In this document: positions 26,001 to 32,860 of the stretch, one piece after another
Layout: the number at the start of each line of letters is the position of its first letter
Numbering within the stretch: position 1 is the first letter of the stretch
Source of the DNA: Bradyrhizobium paxllaeri
GTDB taxonomy: Bacteria; Pseudomonadota; Alphaproteobacteria; Rhizobiales; Xanthobacteraceae
NCBI RefSeq assembly: GCF_001693515.2
Contig: NZ_CP042968.1
Location: 3,410,001-3,474,000, forward strand
Reading direction: 5' to 3'
DNA length: 64,000 bases
The notes under the pieces: generated by a model
What the model was told of the DNA's origin: nothing
The model's database searches: none
The model's input: the letters and a program-made list of their open reading frames with translations, nothing else
Position numbers and translations under genes: made by a program

Positions 26001-26924
26001 TATGGCGACGCCAATCCGGCGCTGACGTATCAGGTCGGTGGCGCGGGCCTGGTCAACGGCGACACGTTGTCGGGCGCGCTGGCGACCTCGGCGACGACGG
26101 CAAGCAATGTCGGCGTGTACGGCATTGCGCAGGGCACGCTGGCGGCGTCGGGAAATTACGTGCTGAACTATACGGGCAACAACCTGACCGTCACCCAGCG
26201 GGCCATCACCGTAACGGCCGATGCCAAGAGCCGTGCCTATGGTGACGCCAATCCGGCGCTGACGTATCAGGTCGGTGGCGCGGGCCTGGTCAACGGCGAC
26301 ACGTTGTCGGGCGCGCTGGCGACCTCGGCGACGACAGCGAGCAACGTCGGCGTGTACGGCATTGCGCAGGGCACGCTGGCGGCCTCGGGCAATTATGCGC
26401 TGAGCTATGCGGGCAACAACCTGACCGTTGCCCAGCGCGCGATCACGGTAACCGCTGACGCCAAGAGCCGCGCCTATGGCGATGCCAATCCGGCGCTGAC
26501 CTATCAGATCGGCGGCGCAGGTCTCGTCAATGGCGACACGCTCTCGGGTACGCTCATGACGTCGGCGACGACGTCGAGCAACGCCGGAGACTACGACATC
26601 ACGCAGGGCACGCTGGCAGCCTCATTGAACTACGCCTTCACTTTCGTCGGCGCGAATCTCACGATTACGCCGGCAGCCACTCCGCGCGTACCGACCGCAG
26701 AACTCGGCTCCTATGTGAAGTCGCGGGTGACGCTGCCCGCGCCGCAGCCGCCCGGGCAGATGCGCGAGTCCGAGAGCATCGAGCAATCGTCCGCCGCGAT
26801 CGCCTGCAAGTCCAGGCAGTGCCTCGAGCTTCCTCATCCCAACAATCGGCGCATCGGCACGCGCGCAAGATTCGTCGACACGATGCAGATGCGTGATCGC
26901 CTGCCGGCCTTTGCCGACAATTGA
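20025..26924 (+). CDS. TpsA-type exoprotein: filamentous-haemagglutinin N-domain, GLUG-like and MBG repeats
   Basis: 2299-residue secreted adhesin. A long signal peptide ends near LMAQ (41-42). The TPS secretion domain follows (about 43-330); GIVNWSSFSVGQGNQVQF and NPSG (124-127) correspond to the conserved region in which most family members have NPNG. A low-complexity beta-helical part follows. From about 650 to 1250 there are GLUG-like repeats (GGLVG..., SYATGVV). From 1262 to 2216 there are 12 MBG repeats. The last 84 residues are basic and Pro-rich with two Cys (CKSRQC) and no recognised toxin. Export through the outer membrane is expected via the adjacent TpsB. Confidence 0.92.
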   Translation: MIVSSRSCLSSSIQSSTRDFRTSVSLIALLCGLSCAQPLMAQSLPSGGTVASGNVSIGKTSPTSLTITQSSATGIVNWSSFSVGQGNQVQFNNGSGATLNRVTGNVPSSINGVVSATGSVYLVNPSGVVVGPTGVIKTGGSFVASTLDVKDADFRAGGALTFSGNSNASVVNLGKIGASKGDVVLIARQVRNDGSLTARNGTAALASGSEVLLSDGSLGNGKVLVRRPVQDGEIRNSGAIRATEVELRANGGNIYALAGNTNGAISATGVANKGGRVFLTSEGGSVNVTQKVVARRIRADAPVAPARPSGPRSFTGGDVVVSGDKVVVGGAVTAKGSDGTGGTVVVTGKDVTLTTGAKIDASGTSGGTVLIGGDRAGGSDAARKFLPQAIANAQNTTIEAGATIAADGTSGAGGNVVVWSDGTTSFGGAISATGLRGGFIETSGHTFDFAGGRVNAGPGGTWLLDPVDLTINSTLASTIASALNGGSNVTQETNAAGSGGSGDITVTSGISWSTSATLTLSAYRNIAVNANITSTGGGGVVLRADNAGTGTGTVTFGGGQVSTAGTVSIYYNPTGSSSTVNTTKYTAPTQTNFSGNVVGGAALKTNMLVNNVFDLQNMNNNKAGTYVLGRDIDAGITSTWNSGAGFQPIGGSNSFTGNLDGQGHTISGLFIYRPSDQYVGLVGYLAAGSTVSNVGVIDATVTGGTTVGAIVGGNYGTVSNVYSSGSVTAISAGAGGLIGYNFYSLSNGYSNSTVRGPLYVGGAVGLNNCANPCVNFPGLVSQVYATGAVIGTGTGPTSIGGLVGFNGSSVTASYWDSYTSGQTLAIGSGSGGVTAVTSDPAQSAAANYAFKQSAYGSFSFPGTGTTGWYMVDGQTRPFGRWEYQTTITNAHQLQLMAMNLGASYTLASNIDLSSSLAAVNGKYPGMWSSAGFSPIGSTAAQFTGAFNGQGYTIANLTINRSTTDDVGLFGYVGEGVTVQDVGLLGASVTGGNRVGALAGANAGTITRSYATGVLNGTGNNVGGLVGKSTSTGNITQSYASGTVGSANSYVGGLVGINEGTITESYAVGAVNGGSEVGGLAGGNAKAITRSYATGVVNGSGNDVGGLVGKNVGTGSSITQSYASGTVGTPNFYVGGLVGFNEGAIAQAYAVGAVNGNSAGGLAGYSGGTIIQAYAAGAVSGASTLGGLVGYHSGTITQSYWDTATTGRNSVIGTGGVNGGIGLTTSQMQNPASYATTYAGWDFTNVWSAPSAGYYPQLYGVNYVLRVEPTNASRVYGDANPALTYTTTYGLHTGDTSAILSGLSLSTAATTTSNVGSYAITAGGSVISTTGQAYRLIQTPATLTVTPRAITVTADVKSRVYGDANPALTYQVGGSGLVNGDTLSGALATSATTASNVGTYGITQGTLAASSNYTVSSFTGSNLTVTPRAITVTAEAKSRAYGDANPALTYLVGGSGLVNGDTLSGALATSATTASNADVYGITQGTLAASGNYALTYAGDNLTVTQRAITVTADAKSRAYGDANPPLTYQVSGAGLVNGDSLSGALVTSATASSNVGTYGIGQGTVAASGNYALTYTGDNLTVTQRAITVTADAKSRAYGDANPALTYQVGGAGLVNGDSLSGALATSATTASNAGVYGITQGTLATSGNYALNYASADLTVTQRAITVTADAKSRAYGDANPPLTYQVGGAGLVNGDSLSGALATSATTASDVGVYSITQGTLAASGNYTLNYTSNNLTVTQRAITVTADAKSRAYGDANPPLTYQVGGAGLVNGDSLSGALATSATTASDVGVYSITQGTLAASGNYTLNYTSNNLTVTQRAITVTADAKSRAYGDANPPLTYQVGGAGLVNGDGLSGALATSATTASNVGVYAITQGTLAASGNYALTYAGNNLTVTQRAITVTADAKSRAYGDANPALTYQVGGSGLVNGDSLSGALATSATTTSNVGTYGIGQGTLTASGNYALTYTGNNLTVTQRAITVTADTKSRVYGDANPALTYQVGGAGLVNGDTLSGALATSATTASNVGVYGIAQGTLAASGNYVLNYTGNNLTVTQRAITVTADAKSRAYGDANPALTYQVGGAGLVNGDTLSGALATSATTASNVGVYGIAQGTLAASGNYALSYAGNNLTVAQRAITVTADAKSRAYGDANPALTYQIGGAGLVNGDTLSGTLMTSATTSSNAGDYDITQGTLAASLNYAFTFVGANLTITPAATPRVPTAELGSYVKSRVTLPAPQPPGQMRESESIEQSSAAIACKSRQCLELPHPNNRRIGTRARFVDTMQMRDRLPAFADN
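23808..26672 (+). repeat. Array of 12 tandem MBG-domain repeats (237-bp period)
   Basis: One divergent unit (23808-24062), one 80-residue unit (24063-24302), then ten 79-residue units from 24303 to 26672. Each opens with RAITVTADAKSRAYGDANP. Starts are 24540, 24777, 25014, 25251, 25488, 25725, 25962, 26199 and 26436. Units 25014-25250 and 25251-25487 differ at only two bases, both silent. Confidence 0.95.
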
Positions 26925-27235
26925 TGTTGATTGCATGCGGCTGCGCGCATCGCGTGCGTCGCCGGAAGATTCGCCTTTTCGGAAGTGGCGCATGGTCTTC
27001 AACTGGCGGCGCTGCATGTCTCTGCACGCAGCAGTTAGTGCTGCCGTCAGCAACTCAACCGTGCACACGCTTCAGTTATGTCACACATGGAACTCAACCT
27101 TAAACCGTTATTAATCCAGAAACCATATTGGTTGACTTCTTCATTGTTCGCCGTGTGCGACAGAACGTCGGAAGCGTGCAGCCTCATGCGGACTTACATG
27201 TCGACATCGCGAAGCTCTGACAGGCTCCGGTCGTC
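26925..27235. other. Intergenic region between tpsA and tpsB
   Basis: 311 bases without a supported gene. The middle is AT-rich (ACCGTTATTAATCCAG at about 27104-27119, then TTGACT at 27130-27135), so tpsB may have its own promoter. I see no clear hairpin terminator. Confidence 0.5.
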
Positions 27236-29035
27236 ATGATGCTGGCGCTGTCCAAACATTTCAGATCGCAGACACAGCGGATGCGAACATCCGCGCGTCA
27301 TGAGAGCGCAATCGACAGACGCTGCGCGCTGCTCGTGGCCTGCGCTGTTGCAGTCGTGCCGGGCAGCATCGCGCAGGCGCAAATCGTGGAGCGCAATCTG
27401 CCGCCGGAGCCGGCGCGTCGTGCGCCGACGATCAAGATCGGCACCGACGATCTGCTGAAGAGCGACGATGCCACGCCGCTCGGCGTGAACGTTCAAGCCA
27501 TCGTCTTGATTGGAGCAATCGGCGGCGCGAAGCCGATAAGCGGCGTGAAGGGTATCGATGTGGAGCAGGTCAGCGGCATCGACGCCGCCGGCTTGCGCGA
27601 GCGACTCACCTCGTTTCTCGATCAGCCGCTCAGCCGCAAGGTCATTGCCGAGGTGCAAGCGGCCGTAGCCGCAGCCTACCGCGATGCCGGGCGGCCGTTC
27701 GTGTCGATCACGCTGCCGCCGCAGGAAGTATCGACCGGTGTGCTGCAACTGCGCGTGATCCCCTTCAAGGTCGCCAACATCAAGGTGGCGGGGGCGGCGC
27801 CCGAAAGCTATCCGCCAAGCCGCATCCGCCTTGTCCCCGGACAGGAAATCGATGCGCGCAAGCTCGAGACCGATCTCGACTGGGCCAACCGCCATCCGTT
27901 TCGACAGGTCGAAGCGGTGTTCGGTCCCGGCAAGGATCTCGGCATGACCGACGTCAACATCCAGGTGACCGACCGCAAGCCGTGGCAAGTGTATGCCGGC
28001 TATGCCAACAGCGGCACGCTGCTGACCGACCGCAATCGTTATTATGTCGGCGTCAGCGGGGCGCCGTCCGCCGATATCGTCGCATCCTATCAGCTCACCG
28101 GCAGCAGCAATTTCTGGATGAATGAGGGGCTGTTCTACCGGCCCGACGACGCCCAGTATGTCAGCCAGGCGGGGCGGCTGCTGACGCCGCTCGGATTGCG
28201 CACGAGTCTTGAAGTGGTCGGCGATCATGTGCTGACCAATGAGCGGCCGAACAATCTGTTCCGGATCAAGACCGAAACCAGCCAGGCCTCGGCGATCGTT
28301 CGCACCGCGCTGTCCGATCTGCTGCCGCCGACGATCGGCGATCTCCTGGGCGGCGTCGAACTCAAGCACCAGCTGCGTACGACCATCTTCGATGGTACGC
28401 CGGTCGCGGAGGGCAGCGCCGACGTCGCCCAATTGGTGGTGGGATGGAACGGGCGCTGGTCCGACGATCTGGGCACCAACAACCTCGATGTCCGCTTCAA
28501 GTCCAATCCCGGCGGCATTCTGCCCTACAACAATTCGAACGCCTGGAGCGCCTTCACCAACGGCCGCGTCACCGACACGCAAACCAATCTCGTGACGCTC
28601 GAGTATGGCCGCGTGACGCCGCTGCCGATGGGCCTGTCGCTGAAATCGGAAGTGTCCATGCTGGCGTCGTCCAAGCCGCTTCCGGACACCGAGCGCATCG
28701 GGCTCGGCGGCATCCAGGCCGTGCGCGGTTATGTGACCGAGGACGGCTCGGTCGACCAGGCCCTGATCCTGCGCAATTCGCTCTATGCCTCGATACCCAA
28801 CATGCCTTCCTGGATGCCGGGCACGCTGGCGCCGTTCCTGCTGGCCGATGTCGGCTGGGGGCGGGATCTCTTTTCCCGCCGCGACTCCACGCTGTCCTCG
28901 GTCGGCGCCGGATTCGACTTTGCGGCCGGAGCGAACTTCAATTCCAAACTGCTGGCGGCGAGGGCCTTGACCGACGGCCTCCACACCCCGGCCGGGTCCT
29001 GGCGTGTATCGGTGCAGGCATCGGTCAGCTATTGA
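27236..29035 (+). CDS. TpsB outer-membrane transporter (ShlB/FhaC/HecB family)
   Basis: 599 residues. Signal peptide ends near SIAQAQ (about 49). POTRA-2-like domain at about 100-180 (VSGIDAAGLRERLTSFLDQPL ... GRPFVSITLPPQE), second POTRA about 190-265, then a 16-strand barrel. VRGY (496-499) is the signature of the L6 plug loop in this superfamily. The protein ends in VSVQASVSY, with the aromatic last residue needed for BAM assembly. It should export the TpsA protein encoded directly upstream. Start is ATG 27236 or 27239; no strong ribosome site. Confidence 0.93.
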   Translation: MMLALSKHFRSQTQRMRTSARHESAIDRRCALLVACAVAVVPGSIAQAQIVERNLPPEPARRAPTIKIGTDDLLKSDDATPLGVNVQAIVLIGAIGGAKPISGVKGIDVEQVSGIDAAGLRERLTSFLDQPLSRKVIAEVQAAVAAAYRDAGRPFVSITLPPQEVSTGVLQLRVIPFKVANIKVAGAAPESYPPSRIRLVPGQEIDARKLETDLDWANRHPFRQVEAVFGPGKDLGMTDVNIQVTDRKPWQVYAGYANSGTLLTDRNRYYVGVSGAPSADIVASYQLTGSSNFWMNEGLFYRPDDAQYVSQAGRLLTPLGLRTSLEVVGDHVLTNERPNNLFRIKTETSQASAIVRTALSDLLPPTIGDLLGGVELKHQLRTTIFDGTPVAEGSADVAQLVVGWNGRWSDDLGTNNLDVRFKSNPGGILPYNNSNAWSAFTNGRVTDTQTNLVTLEYGRVTPLPMGLSLKSEVSMLASSKPLPDTERIGLGGIQAVRGYVTEDGSVDQALILRNSLYASIPNMPSWMPGTLAPFLLADVGWGRDLFSRRDSTLSSVGAGFDFAAGANFNSKLLAARALTDGLHTPAGSWRVSVQASVSY

Positions 29036-29489
29036 GGGCCGCTAGGACGTGACTCATAGAGGCAATGTCGGCTTCTGAGGGCCGAGCGGGAAACTTCTGA
29101 TCGGCTCAAGCACTACTACTGGTGACCCAGAACGGAAGTCGCGTCCCACGCCCTGCAACGGCTTTTATGGCTTGCTGCGACACACCGACTTTCTCCGAGG
29201 CCGTGTCTCGCGCAAGGCCGGCAAGGGTCGCGGCGCTGGAGCGAAGCTGTTGCGCGGCCGCTCGGTTCCCACGTAGCCTAAGATTGGGGTGTACTAGTTC
29301 ACAATCTTGCGATGTGTTTGGTGCAAACTGTCCTTGTATTCCGCTAGGGTTGTGTTTGACTTGGAATGCTCGATTTCATCGTTCCCAGCCCCCTGACACA
29401 GATCGGCGGATCGAGTGGTCCCGGCGCAGGGATAACCAGCCTTCTGCGTCGGGACCTCTGGTGCCAGTAGAGTAGATGGAGTGCGCACG
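29036..29489. other. Region after tpsB, no supported gene
   Basis: About 450 bases. On the minus strand one frame stays open from 29375 to a stop at 29106 and looks protein-like (AAAQQLRSSAATLAGLARD, then SEKVGVSQQAIKAV), but no start codon is present, so it could be a gene remnant. The plus strand holds only weak frames. AT content rises after 29280. Confidence 0.4.
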
Positions 29490-29585
29490 ATGACGCCATT
29501 CGAGCGCAAAGATATGCTGCGGGTGATCACCATCGGGATCGCGTCGTCTGTGTTGCTGGTGGCTGCGTTTGACCTCCTGCAATAG
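29490..29585 (+). CDS. Possible 31-residue membrane microprotein
   Basis: ATG 29490 has GGAG (29478-29481) eight bases upstream, a strong site. Product MTPFERKDMLRVITIGIASS followed by VLLVAAFDLLQ: a charged N-terminus and one membrane helix. The ribosome site and composition favour a real gene, but it is too short for certainty. Confidence 0.45.
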   Translation: MTPFERKDMLRVITIGIASSVLLVAAFDLLQ

Positions 29586-29679
29586 ACGAGGGCGGCTTAT
29601 CACCCTCCGGCCCCTAGCCACGCGCATGCCCTGAGTAGGCTGCTTAGGCGCCTTTCCTACTATCTTGAGGCTGGACGAG

Positions 29680-30171
29680 TCACCTGCGGAATAGTCCGCC
29701 CACCACACCCCCCACAACGCCGTGCACCGCGCTGCCGATCGCGCCGATTGGGCCGCCGATGCCACGTGAATGGCGAGTACGGCTCCCAGCGCGACGACGG
29801 TCTTGATCGCCAGATTTGCTAGTCTGTGCCGCGGCGTCCGTTAGTACCCTGTGCTGGGCGGCGTTGAGGAAGCCAGTCGTAGGGTAGCCCTGGTCCTCCT
29901 GCCAGCGCGCGATGACGGCGCGAGTCGATTCGTCGAACTTCCCATTGACCTTGGTCTTGAACCCGAGCTTGGTTAGCCCACGTTGCACTCCACGACGCTC
30001 CGCCTTGGTGAGGCCGATCTGTTCCTCAGTCTCCTGAGTCGCTTCGTCGGTAGCGATTGCCGTTTCGGCGGGTGCCAACGTTTCGCGAGGTGTGCTACTC
30101 AGACCCGCCGTAGCAAAGTGCGCGCTGTCGACGATCGCCAGGATACACAATGCTAGGATCAAAGCGCGCAT
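29680..30171 (-). CDS. Secreted peptidoglycan-binding domain protein
   Basis: 163 residues. Signal peptide (MRALILALCILAIVDSAHFATA), an acidic linker (ATDEATQETEE), then a PG_binding_1 domain at about 55-110 (RRGVQRGLTKLGFKTKVNG, KFDESTRAVIARWQ). The tail is basic then Gly/Val-rich (GGVVGGLFRR). It should sit in the periplasm and bind peptidoglycan; no catalytic domain is present. Confidence 0.83.
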   Translation of the reverse strand: MRALILALCILAIVDSAHFATAGLSSTPRETLAPAETAIATDEATQETEEQIGLTKAERRGVQRGLTKLGFKTKVNGKFDESTRAVIARWQEDQGYPTTGFLNAAQHRVLTDAAAQTSKSGDQDRRRAGSRTRHSRGIGGPIGAIGSAVHGVVGGVVGGLFRR

Positions 30172-30558
30172 GGCCCTTCCTTCGCCCTCAAGTCTGCCGA
30201 TGGTTCAGCCTGGAAAGTGAACATACACCGCGCCGTCCTGAACTATCAACGTCCGACGGCGCCACTTCGCTTCGTCGCGGGGGCAACTGTTGCCCGCGGC
30301 ACACGGTTCCCTAGCCTCGCGCCGATTGTTACACGCATTGCACGGGGGCATGGGATCGGCGCATCGCCCTTCAAGCTTAGAGACGTCTAGAGCCAGCGCC
30401 GCCGAGGTCAACTTCTGGCCCTCTTCTGACCTTGCAGGACACTGCAGCGAAGCCCGCTTATCGGGGCAAGGCGTACGTAGTGTACTCACCCAACGAGTTC
30501 TTGAAATGACCCGAAGCGGACCTCAGGGTCGAGACAAAAGGGTTCACGGCGGTAGCCT
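30172..30558. other. Intergenic region with one doubtful Cys-rich frame
   Basis: 387 bases. On the minus strand a GTG-started 94-residue frame (30205-30489) carries seven or more Cys but has no ribosome site and no family. A plus frame overlaps it. Neither is supported. No clear terminator or repeat seen. Confidence 0.4.
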
Positions 30559-31173
30559 TTAGCGTTCGGCTGAGAGATGAGGCTTGATGACCGCGACCAT
30601 CCGATCCGGAGGGGTGCCCGGCGGGAAGAACCCGAGATACTTGCCGTCGCGATCCATCAGATAGATGAAACCGGAATGATCGACAGTGTATTCTGCGGCG
30701 CCCTCAATTGCGACCTTGGTGTAGAAGACCCGATACAAGCGCGCGGCGTCGCGAACTTGCGCAGCATCGCCCGTCAGGCCGAGCAGGCGCGAGTGAAAGA
30801 ACGGCACGTAGTCGGCGAGATGCGCAGGCGTATCCCGGTCGGGATCGACAGTGACAAATAACGGCTGCACTGCGTCGCCGCCGGGGCCAAGTTTGTCGAC
30901 GGCCTGCCCGATCGCCATCAGATCGGTCGGGCAGACGTCCGGACAGAAGCTGAACCCGAAATAGATGAGCATTAGCTTGCCACGGAAATCCGCGTCCGTA
31001 CGAGGCTTGCCGGTGTGATCGACGAGAGTGAAGGGGCCGCCGATCGGCTCCTTGCCAAACATCACAGCGTCCATCAGTTCGCCGGCGCTGCGTTCGCCCT
31101 GCGCGTGCGTCATGGGCGCCGCACCGAGCAGCACCGCGGCTAGGACCGAGGCGACAAGCACCTGACTCTTCAT
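30559..31173 (-). CDS. SCO1/SenC family copper chaperone-like protein
   Basis: 204 residues. Signal peptide to about residue 24 (MTHAQ). Thioredoxin fold with the copper motif C77-X3-C81 (FCPDVCP) and the third ligand H166 (TVDHSGF). TVDPDRDTP is the family signature. Periplasmic; family members deliver copper to the CuA site of cytochrome oxidase or act as thiol reductases. Its start overlaps the stop of the MBL hydrolase gene by four bases (ATGA), so the pair is translationally coupled. No oxidase gene is nearby. Confidence 0.92.
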   Translation of the reverse strand: MKSQVLVASVLAAVLLGAAPMTHAQGERSAGELMDAVMFGKEPIGGPFTLVDHTGKPRTDADFRGKLMLIYFGFSFCPDVCPTDLMAIGQAVDKLGPGGDAVQPLFVTVDPDRDTPAHLADYVPFFHSRLLGLTGDAAQVRDAARLYRVFYTKVAIEGAAEYTVDHSGFIYLMDRDGKYLGFFPPGTPPDRMVAVIKPHLSAER

Positions 31174-32285
31174 CCTGCGCCCATGGTCATACGGACGCCG
31201 GTTGTCGAAACTAGCAGTCTGTCCGGCAGCTGCGCGCGCACGGCGCGAGCGAAGTTGTCGCCGCTACAATGCATCGGGATAATCACATCCGGTTCGAGCT
31301 TTTTGATCTCGGCGACAACTTGATTGAGATAGTCCTCGGGTGCCGGCCCGAGATGGAAGCCACCGACGATAGCATGTATCTTCTGCACGCCGGAAACTTC
31401 CTGTGCCTGCCGGACCGAATTGACGATGCCGACGTGACCGCAGGAGCTGATCACCACGAGCCCGCGGTCTTTTACATTGAAACAGGTGGCGTGCTCGTGG
31501 ATGTGCTCGTCCGGAACGATCTTACCTACCATCTCCGCTGGCAGGTAGTGGCTCGCGTTACAGCCGAGACCATCCTTCACAGCAAATCCAACGTGCGTAT
31601 TCGGCAACACTCTTTCGATGCCCGCCCTCTTGATCTTGCCCGTCGTGAAAGCGTGGTCGGCGACAACCGTCGGGTTTTCCGCCAGAACGACTGAGACCTT
31701 GTTTGCAAGCAGCTCGCGGCGATCGAGCGCGCCAAATTCGGTCAGTGCGCCGGGTGCGCCACTATAACGCTGGCAGAAATTGTCCTCCCCGCCGGCATAG
31801 AGTTTCACATCGGCGGGCAACGCGCTGCGGTATTTCTGCAGGAAGCCGATGAGGCCGCCGTAGTGATCGAAGTGGCCATGGCTCACGACCAATGCATTGA
31901 TCTTGCTGGGATCAGCGCCGGTCAGTTCGATATTGTTGAGCAGAGCTTCCGGCGTATAGCCGAAGTCGAGCATGATAGTGCGCTGCTCATTGCCGCGTTG
32001 GGACTGCAGGTACAGAGACAAACCCCATTGATTGTGTAGCGCACGACGATAGTCCTGCTGCCGTGGTGCCGGTTCGATCGAGACGTTCCCCACCTTGGCC
32101 GGCCGCTCGAAGATATTCTGGCTTCCGTCGATCAGCACCCGGATCGACAGTTTGTCCACCATGGGTACGTCAATCGCAGCTGCTTTGGCGAATTCGATGC
32201 AGGAGAAGCTGCCGGCCGCGACGGCCCCGCCGATGGCCGCACAACCTGTCAGAAAATCGCGGCGTTTGAATTGCTCGATCATCAA
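31170..32285 (-). CDS. Tat-exported MBL-fold metallo-hydrolase
   Basis: 371 residues. A twin-arginine signal (KRRDFLTG, R8-R9) precedes a Cys-containing hydrophobic part. The metal motif HXHXDH is H136-G-H138-F-D140-H141, preceded by LDFGY. Later ligands include a His in SSCGHVGI and one in PMHCSG. The overall order is like MBL proteins annotated as dihydropterin-methyl-ribofuranosylaminobenzene phosphate synthase, but that function would not fit export. Substrate unknown. Operon partner of the SCO1-like protein. Confidence 0.85.
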   Translation of the reverse strand: MMIEQFKRRDFLTGCAAIGGAVAAGSFSCIEFAKAAAIDVPMVDKLSIRVLIDGSQNIFERPAKVGNVSIEPAPRQQDYRRALHNQWGLSLYLQSQRGNEQRTIMLDFGYTPEALLNNIELTGADPSKINALVVSHGHFDHYGGLIGFLQKYRSALPADVKLYAGGEDNFCQRYSGAPGALTEFGALDRRELLANKVSVVLAENPTVVADHAFTTGKIKRAGIERVLPNTHVGFAVKDGLGCNASHYLPAEMVGKIVPDEHIHEHATCFNVKDRGLVVISSCGHVGIVNSVRQAQEVSGVQKIHAIVGGFHLGPAPEDYLNQVVAEIKKLEPDVIIPMHCSGDNFARAVRAQLPDRLLVSTTGVRMTMGAG

Positions 32286-32675
32286 TCCCTCCCTGCAATG
32301 GAGCCAAGCGTTAGACTTGGCTGACTGGCTCCGAAACTGGTGAAGAATAGAGGGAGCGAAATCGCACCCTCAAATCCAATATCAATGAATGAGTAGTGCT
32401 CGCCCGCCGACGGCACTATTGCTGCACTTAGCTACAGAACTCCGGCACGTCTCATTGGCAACTCGTCGAAGAGTATACCACTATCGGCGCAGCCAAAGGA
32501 GCAGGTTCACTTCCGCTTCTGTGAAGGGTTTCGGATGCCGGCCGCTTGAGGGACGGCGCCGCGTGCTCGGCGGCCGGCGTCCGAAAGCCTCCAAGGGAGG
32601 AAACCGCGCTTAAGGGAACGTACGGCGGTGCGGCAGGCGCTATGGGAATTTGAGTGCCGCGGGCGCGCTGGCTGA
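32286..32675. other. Region between MBL hydrolase and IS91 element
   Basis: 390 bases with no supported gene. It holds the promoter side of the MBL gene. Further right is a large inverted repeat, CGGATGCCGGCCGC (32532-32545) with GCGGCCGGCGTCCG (32570-32583), one mismatch and a 24-base loop. This hairpin may mark the end of the IS91 element. Confidence 0.45.
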
Positions 32676-32855
32676 TTGGGATCGAGCCGAAGCAACGCGT
32701 TGTGCGACGGTGAAGCGGCTGACGAACGAGCGGCGGATGACGCTGAACTGCATAAGCTGTCCGACGATTTGCGACGGTGGGCAGAGAGCTGGGCGCGCTC
32801 TGCCGTGGCTGGCGGAGGGGCAGCGGGCGCGACGCGCAGATTTGCGGGATTGTAA
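32676..32855 (+). CDS. Possible short open frame in the IS91 flank
   Basis: A frame from TTG 32676 to TAA 32853-32855, 59 codons. Its second half is protein-like (DDAELHKLSDDLRRW, then AESWARS). It ends six bases before the transposase stop on the other strand. No ribosome site or family. Could be a small passenger gene of the element, the remnant of one, or chance. Confidence 0.25.
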   Translation: MGSSRSNALCDGEAADERAADDAELHKLSDDLRRWAESWARSAVAGGGAAGATRRFAGL

Positions 32856-32860
32856 CGCGG

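Noticed and set aside
24063..26672. Regular spaced repeats considered as a CRISPR array.
   Set aside because: Repeats are 237 bp, all in one reading frame and encode MBG domains; no short repeat-spacer pattern or cas gene.
20025..26924. TpsA considered as a contact-dependent inhibition toxin.
   Set aside because: No toxin-like C-terminal domain, no VENN-type motif and no small immunity gene after it; the C-terminus is short and Pro-rich.
27194..28984. A 596-codon minus-strand frame across tpsB.
   Set aside because: Length is striking but composition is low-complexity Arg/Gly/His/Asp and there is no family; tpsB has signal, POTRA and VRGY on the other strand.
29122..29475. A 117-codon plus frame after tpsB.
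   Set aside because: Irregular composition with many Cys and Arg, no ribosome site, and another protein-like frame on the minus strand.
30205..30489. A Cys-rich 94-codon frame on the minus strand.
   Set aside because: No ribosome site, GTG start, no family, and a similar frame on the other strand; noted only as a gap.
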